DNA of 64,000 nucleotides from Methanobrevibacter millerae (GCF_001477655.1 NZ_CP011266.1:372001-436000); one strand, 5' to 3'. Positions 27,754 to 37,027 are shown, counted from the first letter of the stretch. Numbers and translations: made by a program. Notes: generated by a model from the sequence alone, not told the origin.

Positions 27754-29288
27754 TGCAGGTAGCTGAAAGGCTGGTTGAAATTCTAGAAGAAAATGGCATT
27801 ACCCATATCTTTGGAATTCCTGGCGAACAGATAATGCCTATGTATAGGGCACTGTCCAAATCAAAGATTAATCATATTTTAACAAAACATGAACAGGCCG
27901 CCGCACATGCTGCAGATGCATTTACAAGAACTTCTGATGCTGTTGGGGTTTGCATGGCAACTGCAGGTCCTGGAGCGCTGAATTTGGTGATGGGTGTAGC
28001 CGCAGCATATAAGGACAATATTCCAATGCTTGTTTTAACTGGAGACAATGACCTGAATATTCGCGATACTGATGCATTCCAGTCTTTCAATCTAAGGGAT
28101 ATCTTTTCAAACATCACTCATGAGAATTACTCCCCATTAAACGGTACTGAAGCGGTATATGCACTTAAGGCAGCATTATATGGTCTTAAGAATAATCCGA
28201 AAGGACCTATTCACATTAACTTGTCAAGGGATGTTTTATTGAGTGAAGAGTTTCAGGATTTTGATTTATGTTACCTTTGTGAAAGCGATATGTCTTCTCT
28301 GGATGCTGCTCAGGAACTTATCTTAAAAGCCAAAAAACCTTTATTTGTTTTGGGAGCAGGAGCCATCTCTCAGGCGGAAAATATTAAAATGCTTGCAGAA
28401 ATGTATCAGATACCTGTTGCAACTACATATAATGGACGAGGAATCATTCCTGAAGATAATCCGATTAATTTAGGTTTGGTTGGCATACGGGCTACTCCAA
28501 GAGCAAAATATGCAATTGATGAATCCGATTGTGTTATTGCATTAGGTTCAATTGCAAGTGAGAGAACATTTCCCGTTTTGGATGAGGATAAATTCATTCA
28601 TGTTAATATCAACAAGGATGTCCTGAAAGGTAAATATCAAATTCAGGGCAATGTTGAAGAAGTAATAATGACATTGGAATTCAATAAGGTCGATTGGATT
28701 GATGAATTATTGAAAATTGATAATTCAATGATAATTGAAGGAATTGAGGATGATTTAAAACCTCAAGCAGCTATTAAAATTATTTTGAAGACTTTTGAGG
28801 ATAATATTATCGTTGCTGATGCTGGATCCCACACTACCTGGACAACATTGCTGTACAATGCCAAAAAGCCTAACCACTTTTTATTCCCTGCAGCAACCGC
28901 ACCAATGGGTTATGGACTTCCTGCAGGAATTGGGGCGGCTATTGCAACAGATGAAAAAATCATTGTCATTAATGGTGATGGCGACTTTCAAATGAACTTG
29001 CAGGAGCTTGCAACTTTAAAGGAGAACTCTTTGGATGTTATAGTATTCATTTTAAACAATTCTGAATATGGAATCATAAGACAGTGGCAGGAAGATTTCT
29101 ATGATATGGATGCCTATCAGATTGACTTGGAAAATCCTGACTTTACAAAACTGACGGCATCTTATGGAATTGATGCTGTTCAAATCAACACACTATCTGA
29201 CCTTGAATACTTTTTAAAAAAAGATTTGAAAGGCCCATTGATTGTTGAAGTCATGGTTGACAGAGAAAATATTCCTCTTCCTAACTAA
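27753..29288 (+). CDS. Thiamine-diphosphate enzyme, acetolactate synthase large-subunit homologue (511 aa)
   Basis: ThDP-dependent enzyme with GIPGEQIMPMYRAL and the catalytic-Glu segment KHEQAAAHAADAFTR at the N-terminus. A central domain follows (NPINLGLVGIRATPRAKYAI). The ThDP motif starts at NGDGDFQMNLQELATL and closes with NN in FILNNSEYG. Acetolactate synthase condenses two pyruvates, or pyruvate and 2-oxobutyrate, for Val/Leu/Ile synthesis. This protein is about 50 residues shorter than typical IlvB and has no small-subunit gene beside it. It could instead be a related decarboxylase. Translationally coupled to the dUTPase-like gene. Confidence 0.8.
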   Translation: MQVAERLVEILEENGITHIFGIPGEQIMPMYRALSKSKINHILTKHEQAAAHAADAFTRTSDAVGVCMATAGPGALNLVMGVAAAYKDNIPMLVLTGDNDLNIRDTDAFQSFNLRDIFSNITHENYSPLNGTEAVYALKAALYGLKNNPKGPIHINLSRDVLLSEEFQDFDLCYLCESDMSSLDAAQELILKAKKPLFVLGAGAISQAENIKMLAEMYQIPVATTYNGRGIIPEDNPINLGLVGIRATPRAKYAIDESDCVIALGSIASERTFPVLDEDKFIHVNINKDVLKGKYQIQGNVEEVIMTLEFNKVDWIDELLKIDNSMIIEGIEDDLKPQAAIKIILKTFEDNIIVADAGSHTTWTTLLYNAKKPNHFLFPAATAPMGYGLPAGIGAAIATDEKIIVINGDGDFQMNLQELATLKENSLDVIVFILNNSEYGIIRQWQEDFYDMDAYQIDLENPDFTKLTASYGIDAVQINTLSDLEYFLKKDLKGPLIVEVMVDRENIPLPN

Positions 29289-29447
29289 ATTTTTACTTTA
29301 CATTTACTTTTTTTCAATTCTTTTAAAATTTTTATTTTCATTTAAATTTTCTATTAATGGCTTTATTTTGTATTAAGTAAATAATATTGACTTATTTTAA
29401 CAATTAAATTTATATAAGGTTTAATATAATCTAATAAACAACAATTA

Positions 29448-30356
29448 ATGGTTAATGGTGGTGAAAATATAAAAAATAGTGATGAAAATTATCGGATGAA
29501 ATATCCGTTGGATGTGCTTAACAAAAGACAATTTGGGTATTTGGGCGATATTGCACATAAATATTATAATTTTCCAGGAAAATATGATTCTCCATGTTTT
29601 AATGAATATCCTAGTGTAAATGGTTCTGCATTAAGAACAGATACATCATATTTTATTGTAATGGAAGATGGTCAAAAAAGAATAATGAATGTTGAGGATG
29701 AAAGTGGCAATGTTAACAAAAAGGTTCTCAGAAAGATTGCAAAATATCGTGATAATATGAGATATACATTTAAATGTCCTGTCAACTCAGCAATAAAAAC
29801 ATCTAAATCATTAGAAAACTGTTTAACATGTTTAAAGTTATCAGAAACAGATATCATTACGCCTATATTCAGACCTATTGTACTGGTTGATTCGAGAGAA
29901 ATTTTAAATAATATTTTGGACAGAATAGAAAATAATTATACCTTCACTGAAATTGAAGCATTTGAAATTTTGGATGTTGTTAGGATGTTTGAAAACAACA
30001 ATCATGAAATGCTTGAAAAAATTTGTTATGCATTGCCTAAAATTAATATAGATTCTACAGAATTTTTTAAACTCGAATTGATTTTTGGGATGAGATGTGT
30101 AATTCATAAATATGCAAAGACAGTTGAGGATATTAAACGATTAGGGGAGGTGATTGGTTTGCCTAATACGAAGACTGCTCGTCAGTTTTTTGAGGATAAA
30201 CTGTTTAATGAGGGTAAGGCTGAAGGTTTTTCGGAAGGTCGTACTGGGGGTCATTTAGAGATGGCTGTTAAGTTTGTTGAGAAATTTGGTGTTGATGCAG
30301 TTGCTGATGCCAGTGGTTTTTCTCGTGATGAAATTTTAAAACATTCTAAGAAATAA
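29448..30356 (+). CDS. Rpn/PD-(D/E)XK-like protein (302 aa), tentative
   Basis: A TTTATATAA box at 29409-29417 places transcription start just before this ATG. Residues 60-90 (ALRTDTSYFIVMEDGQKRI, then NVEDES) resemble the D...(E)xQ core of the Rpn/transposase-like PD-(D/E)XK nucleases. The C-terminus (FNEGKAEGFSEGRTGG, then VDAVADASGFSRDEIL) matches the EGxxEG linker and short helical tail of that group. Rpn-type proteins promote recombination or act in phage defence. The catalytic residues cannot be confirmed by eye. It overlaps the convergent 90-residue gene by 11 bases. Confidence 0.5.
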   Translation: MVNGGENIKNSDENYRMKYPLDVLNKRQFGYLGDIAHKYYNFPGKYDSPCFNEYPSVNGSALRTDTSYFIVMEDGQKRIMNVEDESGNVNKKVLRKIAKYRDNMRYTFKCPVNSAIKTSKSLENCLTCLKLSETDIITPIFRPIVLVDSREILNNILDRIENNYTFTEIEAFEILDVVRMFENNNHEMLEKICYALPKINIDSTEFFKLELIFGMRCVIHKYAKTVEDIKRLGEVIGLPNTKTARQFFEDKLFNEGKAEGFSEGRTGGHLEMAVKFVEKFGVDAVADASGFSRDEILKHSKK

Positions 30357-30618
30357 ATTTCAAAGCAAATTTCTTCACAGTTTCTTCATCAAATTCTTCA
30401 TCATTCAAAGGACACCAGTAATATTCCTTATTAATTTTTAAAATAAAGCAGACAGGTTTCAAATCAACGGATGTTAATTTACCTAACATTATTTTTTGAC
30501 TTTCGCGAAAAGCAAAGTAAATTGTTTTATTAGGGTTTATTTCAATGGATTTGAATAGTATCTCATCAATATTTTCTATTTCAAATATATCATTAATTGC
30601 CTTTTCGAAGTTATCCAT
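30346..30618 (-). CDS. Uncharacterised 90-residue protein
   Basis: Not recognised. A soluble, acidic protein (DNFEKAINDIFEIENIDEI at the start, KEYYWCPLNDEEFDEETVKK near the end) with a central beta-rich part. Its start overlaps the end of the DUF2953 gene by 8 bases, so it is probably the last gene of the GerW-DUF2953 operon. Confidence 0.65.
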   Translation of the reverse strand: MDNFEKAINDIFEIENIDEILFKSIEINPNKTIYFAFRESQKIMLGKLTSVDLKPVCFILKINKEYYWCPLNDEEFDEETVKKFALKFIS

Positions 30619-31186
30619 TTAAAACACCCTTGATCAATTCGCGAATTTCTTTTTTCAAAATCAGTTTTATGGTGGGAATGATTAGTTTTAAAAGATAAAT
30701 GTCAATGTTCATTTGTCCTTTAAAATTCAATACTTCTCCATTGAATGATGGCTCGGCACTTAAACGAGAATTTGGAAGTATTCCTGTAAGAATTGAGGAT
30801 ATTGCCCAAACATATCCAATGTATTCTCCTGTTTTGGCGAAATTTGAAAAGCCTATTACAAGATGATTTTCCAATCTGTTGATGTTTATTGCATTCATGG
30901 CATCTTTCAGGAATGTTTTCAAATCATTAAAGCAGGGTTTGGCTAGTTCATATAACTTTTTAAAATCTCTTTTTTTATCTTTTTCGCCAGATTTATCATC
31001 TTTATTATCATCTGACTTTAGATTATATGTATAGACAGTTAATTTTTTTAAAATAAGAATTTTTACACATCCATCATATTCATCATTTATTTTCAGCCAT
31101 TTAACTGTCAATCTAATGCCTAAAAGTAAAAAAATGAAAATGAGTATGATGATTAATAATATAATCATCAATAGGATGTTTAACAT
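30611..31186 (-). CDS. DUF2953 family membrane-anchored protein (191 aa)
   Basis: An N-terminal membrane helix (LLMIILLIIILIFIFLLLGI) precedes a charged Lys/Asp-rich linker (KSDDNKDDKSGEKDKKRD). The C-terminal part (IGFSNFAKTGEYIGYVWA, NSRLSAEPSF, KGQMNIDIYLLKLI) matches DUF2953. In Firmicutes this family (YtfI) is encoded next to GerW/YtfJ, and the same pair is seen here. Function unknown; membrane location predicted. Confidence 0.8.
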   Translation of the reverse strand: MLNILLMIILLIIILIFIFLLLGIRLTVKWLKINDEYDGCVKILILKKLTVYTYNLKSDDNKDDKSGEKDKKRDFKKLYELAKPCFNDLKTFLKDAMNAININRLENHLVIGFSNFAKTGEYIGYVWAISSILTGILPNSRLSAEPSFNGEVLNFKGQMNIDIYLLKLIIPTIKLILKKEIRELIKGVLNG

Positions 31187-31198
31187 AAAATATTAGTC

Positions 31199-31636
31199 CT
31201 ATTCTTTTTCTTTTTCTTCTTTTTCGTTTTCATCATAGGTTGTAAATTCAGGTTCAATAAACTCTTCTTCGTTTACATATTCACCTTCATTCATTGTTCC
31301 CATGTAGCCTTTAACCAAATCAGTAATAATCAATCCCAAATCAGATAATGCTTTGTTGGTCTCGGTTCCTTTACTTAAGTCAAGTACACGTACTCCTTCA
31401 GCATCATTTCCTTTTTTAGGAATCATAACCATGGAAATTGGTTCTACACCTGCTGCTGCACCTGCAACATCATTTCCTTCGTTTCCTAAAAGGCTTTCAC
31501 CAGCACCAAAACCTACACCCATTCTCATTACTGGAATAAGTATTTTATCTTCGGTTTCAATTGGTGAACCAATTACATTGTCAACATTAATGAGTTTACG
31601 TAATTCTTCAACAGTTGTTTTTATATTTTCAGCCAT
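31199..31636 (-). CDS. GerW/YtfJ family protein (145 aa)
   Basis: Contains the family core: VIGSPIETEDKILIPVMRMG, then VGFGAGES, a Gly/Ala-rich stretch and EPISMVMIPK. In Bacillus the homologue is a spore germination-related protein, but the family is widespread in non-sporulating organisms, including methanogens, and its biochemistry is unknown. The C-terminus is very acidic (EEEFIEPEF, then ENEKEEKEKE). It is the first gene of an apparent operon with DUF2953 and the 90-residue protein. Confidence 0.85.
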   Translation of the reverse strand: MAENIKTTVEELRKLINVDNVIGSPIETEDKILIPVMRMGVGFGAGESLLGNEGNDVAGAAAGVEPISMVMIPKKGNDAEGVRVLDLSKGTETNKALSDLGLIITDLVKGYMGTMNEGEYVNEEEFIEPEFTTYDENEKEEKEKE

Positions 31637-31761
31637 AATGTCACATCCTAAATTATTATTAGATATGGTAGTTGTATTTAAAATACTTTGTTAAATTGAA
31701 AACTGAAAATATGTATGATGATGTTTTGGTTATCAATTAAAAAAAGGAAAAATGGGTAGAA

Positions 31762-32904
31762 TCATAAGTATGATTCTGTAATTGATGCAACACCCGCACC
31801 AGCATCGTCAATTGCACCTAAACCTTTTAAGGTCATTCCAATAGCTGCAAAGGTTTGTACTAATTCTTTGTATGAGATGCATCCCATGTGTCCTATTCTG
31901 AAGACGTTTCCTTTTAAGTGGTCTTGTCCTCCAGCTAATTCCACACCGTATTTGTCACGGGTTGTTCCTCTAAAGTCAGCATCTGTAACTCCTTCAGGTA
32001 TTTTTACTGCAGTTACGGTTGCAGAGGATACTGCTTCGTCTGCGAATAATTCTAAACCTAATGCTTTAACTGCGGCAACACTGGCTTTAGCTGCTTTGTG
32101 GTGACGTGCAACCCTGTTTTCTAATCCTTCTTCCATAACTATTTTTAAAGCTTCATTCATTGCATAGGTTAATGAAACTGATGGGGTATAAGGAGTTTCA
32201 GGAGGGTTTTTGTCTCCGCTTTTTCTTGCAGCTTTCAAGTCTAAATAGAATGTGTTGGTTTCAACGTTGTCGACTGCTTTCCATGCATCGTCGCTTAAGG
32301 TGATTGCGGCCATTCCAGGAGGTGCAGCTAAACATTTTTGTGATCCGGTTACACAAACGTCAATGCCGAACTTTTCAACATCTACATGGTCTCCTCCAAG
32401 TGATGATACAGTATCTACAATGTATAATGCATCATAGTTTTTCATTACTTTACCGATTTCTTCGATTGGTGCTGCTACACCAGTGGAAGTTTCATTGTGT
32501 ACAACGGTTATTGCTTTAATATCTTCATCTGCATCTAATGCTTCTTCAATTTGTTTTGGTGTTACTGCAGTTCCCCATTTGACTGCTAATTCCTGTGCAT
32601 CAATTCCATGAGTTTGAGCTATTTTCATGAAACGTTCACCGAATTTTCCACCTACAACATTTAATATTTTTTCACCAGGTGCAACGGTATTTGCAACAGC
32701 GGTTTCCATTGCAGCAGTACCGGATCCAGTTAATAAATAAGATTTATTTGGGGTTTGGAAAACTTTACTCATTAATTCTGTAGTTTCAGTCAAGATTTCT
32801 CCATATTTTGCTCCTCTGTGATTTACAACAGCTTTTGACATTGCAGCTAAGACTCTAGGGTCTACTGTTGTTGGACCTGGAAGCATTAATAAAATATCAT
32901 CCAT
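31762..32904 (-). CDS. Class V aminotransferase, alanine-glyoxylate / serine-pyruvate type (380 aa)
   Basis: PLP enzyme of fold type I. LMLPGPTTVDPRVLAAM is the usual N-terminus of this group. HNETSTGVAAPI and VDTVSSLGGDHVD are substrate and PLP contacts, and TGSQKCLAAPPG contains the PLP lysine. It probably interconverts glyoxylate or pyruvate with an amino acid; archaeal members are often annotated as serine-pyruvate aminotransferase. The ATG at 32904 has GGAGGA upstream and aligns with the family; the longer frame to 32940 adds an unrelated leader. Monocistronic. Confidence 0.88.
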   Translation of the reverse strand: MDDILLMLPGPTTVDPRVLAAMSKAVVNHRGAKYGEILTETTELMSKVFQTPNKSYLLTGSGTAAMETAVANTVAPGEKILNVVGGKFGERFMKIAQTHGIDAQELAVKWGTAVTPKQIEEALDADEDIKAITVVHNETSTGVAAPIEEIGKVMKNYDALYIVDTVSSLGGDHVDVEKFGIDVCVTGSQKCLAAPPGMAAITLSDDAWKAVDNVETNTFYLDLKAARKSGDKNPPETPYTPSVSLTYAMNEALKIVMEEGLENRVARHHKAAKASVAAVKALGLELFADEAVSSATVTAVKIPEGVTDADFRGTTRDKYGVELAGGQDHLKGNVFRIGHMGCISYKELVQTFAAIGMTLKGLGAIDDAGAGVASITESYL

Positions 32905-33069
32905 TGATTTTCCTCCATTAAACAAAAAAAGATTTAGCATTTCTAAATCTAATTAAATATTTGATTTTTATACTTTTTAAATATTTAGTTGGCAATTTAA
33001 GTTCCGTTTAGATTGTACATTTTTGTGCTAATATTACTTTAAATAATATATTATACTATATAATTAGTT

Positions 33070-33738
33070 ATGGAGTTCAGCGGTGAAGAATTAACATTTA
33101 AACGCATTTTTAATTATATTTTTGGTTTGTTTTTAATAACATTGGGAGTTGCCTTTTCAATCAAGTCTGATTTGGGCTCAGCTCCTGTAAGTTCGATACC
33201 TTATGCGATGAACCTGATTTGGGCAATTGAAATTGGTGTTGCAACATTTATATTTCATGCCTTTCTGGTAGCTATTGAACTTTTGCTTTTAAGGAGAGAT
33301 TTTAAGCCAAAACATTTTCTGCAGGTGTTTGTGGGTGTATTGTTTGGTGCATTTACAAGCTTTTCAGTCTCATTGATGTATTTCATACCTTCTGCAGATT
33401 CACTTTGGGTAGCATTGATTATGAGTTTGCTCTCAATATTTTTCATTGCTTTAGGATTGTTTTTCTATGTTCCAACCAATATTGTCCCTCTATCTGTTGA
33501 AGGTGTTACGCAGGCAATTGCAATTGTAACAAAAAGACCATTTTCATTAATCAAGATATGCTTTGATGTAACAATTGTTGCCTCCGCTTTGATTTTGAGC
33601 TATGTATTTCTTGGAAACTTCGGTAGCGTCGGTATCGGAACGATTCTTGGAGCGCTCTTCATTGGACCAACGGTCAAATTAATCCATAAAATAAATCATA
33701 TAATAACAGGCGAGCACGTTAATCTAAAGAAGATGTAA
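33070..33738 (+). CDS. YczE-like integral membrane protein, copy 1 (222 aa)
   Basis: Five or six membrane helices. Family features are GLFLITLGVAFSIKSDLGSA (first helix and following loop), LLLRRDFKPKHFLQ, FFYVPTNIVPLSVEG and GSVGIGTILGALFIGP. These match the YczE/YitT-like membrane family. In Bacillus, yczE lies next to sfp and supports lipopeptide and polyketide production by an unknown mechanism. Here the gene ends two bases from a convergent Sfp-type transferase, and a paralogue lies on the other side. A TATA stretch (TATACTATATAATT) just upstream suggests a very short leader. Confidence 0.82.
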   Translation: MEFSGEELTFKRIFNYIFGLFLITLGVAFSIKSDLGSAPVSSIPYAMNLIWAIEIGVATFIFHAFLVAIELLLLRRDFKPKHFLQVFVGVLFGAFTSFSVSLMYFIPSADSLWVALIMSLLSIFFIALGLFFYVPTNIVPLSVEGVTQAIAIVTKRPFSLIKICFDVTIVASALILSYVFLGNFGSVGIGTILGALFIGPTVKLIHKINHIITGEHVNLKKM

Positions 33739-33740
33739 AA

Positions 33741-34382
33741 TCAGTATAAGTCCTCCAGTGAATATTCATTCACCTCTTTTGTTTTGAAGTGGCCTGCAGT
33801 GGCTAGCTTGTACCTGCCGACATCAAAGAGGTTAAACTTGATGTTGTGGATATCATTTTTAAGTCGGATTTCACTGTCAATCACTATTTCAAAGTCACTT
33901 AATTCCAAGCGAAATCCCAAACCACAATATTTCATATAGCTTTCCTTTAAAACCCAATATTTAAAAAATTCATTTGAGGGATTTTTTGACCTTTTGATGT
34001 TTTCATATTCGCTGTTGAAGAAATAATTTTTGGCTATGTTTAAATCAATTTGGGGGTCATTGAATTCGATATCGCAACCTATTTCTGCATCGGATACTGC
34101 ACATGAAACCATATTTTTTGAATGGCTTATATTAAAATAAATATTTTCATAGTTTGAGATGTATGTTTTGCCGAATTTGTGGGTTTCAAAATTAGGATTC
34201 ACTATACCTTCTTCAGCAAGCATTTTTTCAGCTAAAAGATAAGCTCCGCAGCTGAGCCTTTTGTCCTTGTTAAATCTATAAAAGTCAATTTTTTCCTTTC
34301 TTTTTGCAGAAACCAATGGATATGCCTTATTCAGGTCAAGGTTTTCTACATTACAATAAGCTATTTTAATCATGTCTGTCAT
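33741..34382 (-). CDS. Sfp-type 4'-phosphopantetheinyl transferase
   Basis: Transfers the phosphopantetheine arm of CoA to a serine on carrier proteins. Motifs: IYFNISHSKNMVSCAVSD, then IGCDIEF (magnesium site) and YWVLKESYMKYCGLGF (WxxKES). Length (213 residues) fits the Sfp group. The start is uncertain: the frame is open to 34433, but a TATA box (minus-strand TTTATATAC near 34400-34408) lies inside that extension. ATG 34382 or 34373 is therefore more likely, possibly leaderless. No carrier protein or NRPS is encoded in the window, so the partner must be elsewhere. Flanked by two YczE-like genes. Confidence 0.85.
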   Translation of the reverse strand: MTDMIKIAYCNVENLDLNKAYPLVSAKRKEKIDFYRFNKDKRLSCGAYLLAEKMLAEEGIVNPNFETHKFGKTYISNYENIYFNISHSKNMVSCAVSDAEIGCDIEFNDPQIDLNIAKNYFFNSEYENIKRSKNPSNEFFKYWVLKESYMKYCGLGFRLELSDFEIVIDSEIRLKNDIHNIKFNLFDVGRYKLATAGHFKTKEVNEYSLEDLY

Positions 34383-34507
34383 TATTTTGTTTAAATAAGT
34401 ATATAAATTTATTTTTTTAATCTTTTTATTCAATATAATTTCTTTAAAACATTATTTGGTTTAATTATGAATATATTTAAATATTTTAATGGATATATAG
34501 TTATTAG

Positions 34508-35155
34508 ATGATTAAGAGAATTTGTTTTTTTGTTTTAGGATTATTTATAATGGCTTTTGGTGTTGCATTTTCCATAAAATCAACATTTGGAACAACTCCT
34601 ATAAGTTCCATCGCTTATTCTCTCACATTATGTGCTAATATTGATATTGGAATTACTACTGTAATTTTTAATGCTGCTTTAGTTTTTATTCAGATGATAA
34701 TTTTAAGGTCTGAATTTAAGCCAAAACGATTACTGCAGTTTATTAATTGTTTTTTATTTGGATATTTCACTGATTTAACTTTATACATTGTGTATTCACT
34801 AAATATTCCTGATAATATAATAATAAATTTAATTTTGATTTTTGTCAGTATATTTATGATAGCTTTGGGAATATTTATCTATATGCCTGCCAATATTGCG
34901 CCTTTGCCTGGTGAGGGTTGTGTTGAATCTGTAGCTATTGTAACAAATTGGAGATTTTCTTCAATTAAAATAGCTTTTGATACTATTATGGTGGTTATTT
35001 CAGTACTTATGTGCTATTTCTTTTATACAACCCCTTGGGGAAGTGTAAATATTGGAACCATTATTTCTGCAGTTTTGGTTGGCTATACTTTAAGACAAAT
35101 TGCAAAATTATATAATCATATTGCAGGTAAAGATATTAATATTGTTAACAAATGA
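34508..35155 (+). CDS. YczE-like integral membrane protein, copy 2 (215 aa)
   Basis: Clear paralogue of the gene at 33070: FVLGLFIMAFGVAFSIKSTF, LRSEFKPKRLLQF, IYMPANIAPLPGEG and GSVNIGTIISAVLVG line up along the whole length. Predicted multi-pass membrane protein. It is divergent from the phosphopantetheinyl transferase and runs into mptE with a 9-base gap, so it may be co-transcribed with mptE, although a functional link to methanopterin synthesis is not obvious. Confidence 0.82.
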   Translation: MIKRICFFVLGLFIMAFGVAFSIKSTFGTTPISSIAYSLTLCANIDIGITTVIFNAALVFIQMIILRSEFKPKRLLQFINCFLFGYFTDLTLYIVYSLNIPDNIIINLILIFVSIFMIALGIFIYMPANIAPLPGEGCVESVAIVTNWRFSSIKIAFDTIMVVISVLMCYFFYTTPWGSVNIGTIISAVLVGYTLRQIAKLYNHIAGKDINIVNK

Positions 35156-35164
35156 GGTTTTAAC

Positions 35165-35884
35165 ATGGAATTTGGTGAGTGGAATATATATTATAAAGAA
35201 ATTCTTGATGATTTTGGATTTTCCCGTGAAGATGATGAAAAATGCGGCCAATTATTGGATGAAATTTTGGCTGAAGAGGGATGTTTGACACTTGAAGATT
35301 TAAGTAAAATTGTTGGATTTTCAGACAAGTTCATTGTCTTTGGTGCCGGACCGTCAGTTAAAGATCATATCAAATTATTAAAAGAAAAATATGATTTGAA
35401 GGATTATGTTCTTGTTGCTGCTGATGGTGCTACAACTGCAATGATTGAAGAAAAACTTGCACCGGATATAGTTGTAACTGATTTGGATGGTAATCTTGAT
35501 GATATTTTGATTGCTAACTTGAAGGGGGCTAATATCGTTGTGCATGCTCATGGTGATAATGCAGATAAAATTGTTAATGTTACTTCCTTTTTCACTAATG
35601 TGCTGGGAACCACTCAGGCTCAGCCAGTAGGTAATGTATACAACTTTGGAGGATTCACTGATGGTGATAGGGCAATATTTTTGGCTGTGGCATTGAATGC
35701 ATCTGAAATTACTCTTGCAGGAATGGATTTTGGGGATATTGTAACCAAATACTCAAGACCTAATTTGCCAACAGTCACAGGACCTGCTGATGAAATTAAA
35801 CGTAAAAAACTGCAATATGCAGAAAAATTAACAAAATGGATAATTGAAAATGAAAATGTTGACATAATCAACTTAAAAGAATAA
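35165..35884 (+). CDS. mptE: 6-hydroxymethyl-7,8-dihydropterin pyrophosphokinase MptE
   Basis: Archaeal DUF115 enzyme that pyrophosphorylates 6-hydroxymethyl-7,8-dihydropterin on the way to tetrahydromethanopterin, the C1 carrier of methanogenesis. Seen here: FIVFGAGPSVKDHI, LVAADGATTAMIEEKLAPDI, VTDLDGNLDDI, VVHAHGDNADKI and FGGFTDGDRAIFLAVAL, all characteristic of the archaeal family. It replaces bacterial FolK. The ribosome binding site GAGG lies just upstream, at the end of the preceding gene. Length (239) is normal. Confidence 0.9.
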   Translation: MEFGEWNIYYKEILDDFGFSREDDEKCGQLLDEILAEEGCLTLEDLSKIVGFSDKFIVFGAGPSVKDHIKLLKEKYDLKDYVLVAADGATTAMIEEKLAPDIVVTDLDGNLDDILIANLKGANIVVHAHGDNADKIVNVTSFFTNVLGTTQAQPVGNVYNFGGFTDGDRAIFLAVALNASEITLAGMDFGDIVTKYSRPNLPTVTGPADEIKRKKLQYAEKLTKWIIENENVDIINLKE

Positions 35885-35917
35885 TTATTTTTAATAGTTA
35901 AATACAAATTAGATACT

Positions 35918-37027
35918 ATGGGAATTGAAGATATATTAATGCATGATGAAAGTCTTTTTCAAAATATTAATGCATTTGATCCGGATTACCTGCCTCCAAA
36001 CTATAATTTTAGAGATACTCAGATGGAAGCAATGGCAATGGCAATAAGGCCGGCCATGCGTGGAGGACAGCCATCAAGTGCAGTGGTACTTGGATCACCT
36101 GCAACAGGAAAAACAACAGCAATCAAAAAGGTATACGAACTTGTTGAAAAAAACACTGAAAAAGTGGTTTGTGTTTACATTAACTGTCAGTTGCATACCA
36201 CAAGGTTTGGAATCATATCCCAAGTTCACAAAAAGATTTTCGGATTTCTACCTCCGGAAACGGGAGTTCCATTTGCAAGGATATATGAAAAAATCATGTT
36301 GGAGCTTCAAAAAAATTCACAATCATTGATATTGGCATTGGATGATGTTAATTACCTATTCCAGAGCAATAATGCCAACAAATTATTTTATGATATCTTA
36401 AGAGCATATGAGGAATATCCTGGTGTAAAAACCGCAATCTTTGCAATATTGTCTGATTTGGAATTCAAATATGCTTTCGATAAAAATGTAAATACTGTCT
36501 TCATTCCGCAGGAAATTACATTCCCTCCTTATTCTTACTCAGAAATTGAAAATATTTTAAAAGACCGTGTCAATGCTGGTTTTTATCCGGGTGTTTTGGA
36601 TGATGATATTTTAGAACAAATCGCAACATTTACATTTGACAATGGGGACTTGAGAACTGGAATAAACCTTTTGAGAAGCTGCGGTAACATCGCAGAAGCT
36701 GATGCATCACGCGAAATAACTCAAAAACATTTTGATGAAGCTATTGATTCACTGGTTTCAGTTAATGTTTCTCAATTGTTGGCTTCCCTCACAGATATTG
36801 AAAGAAGTTTGCTTGAACTGATTATAGACAGTGAGGATAACATATTGGCTGGTGATTTGGGTGAAGCATTCCGTGAAAAAGAAAAAGTTAGCTATTCATC
36901 TTATAACAGGACTCTTGATAAATTAGAATTTTTAAGGTTAATTGATACAAAATATACAGGATCAGGGGTTAGGGGTAATTCACGTGAAGTTATCCTTCGT
37001 TTCAACCCTGATGATTTTGATATTTAA
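35918..37027 (+). CDS. cdc6: Orc1/Cdc6-type replication initiator
   Basis: AAA+ ATPase that marks replication origins and loads MCM. Walker A is VLGSPATGKTTAIKK, Walker B is LILALDDVNYLF, a sensor-1-like stretch is TAIFAILSDLEF, and a C-terminal winged helix spans about residues 280-369. The 369-residue length is typical. Methanobacteriales usually have two such proteins; which paralogue this is cannot be told by eye. An origin might lie nearby, but no array of origin recognition boxes was recognised in the adjacent gaps. Confidence 0.88.
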   Translation: MGIEDILMHDESLFQNINAFDPDYLPPNYNFRDTQMEAMAMAIRPAMRGGQPSSAVVLGSPATGKTTAIKKVYELVEKNTEKVVCVYINCQLHTTRFGIISQVHKKIFGFLPPETGVPFARIYEKIMLELQKNSQSLILALDDVNYLFQSNNANKLFYDILRAYEEYPGVKTAIFAILSDLEFKYAFDKNVNTVFIPQEITFPPYSYSEIENILKDRVNAGFYPGVLDDDILEQIATFTFDNGDLRTGINLLRSCGNIAEADASREITQKHFDEAIDSLVSVNVSQLLASLTDIERSLLELIIDSEDNILAGDLGEAFREKEKVSYSSYNRTLDKLEFLRLIDTKYTGSGVRGNSREVILRFNPDDFDI

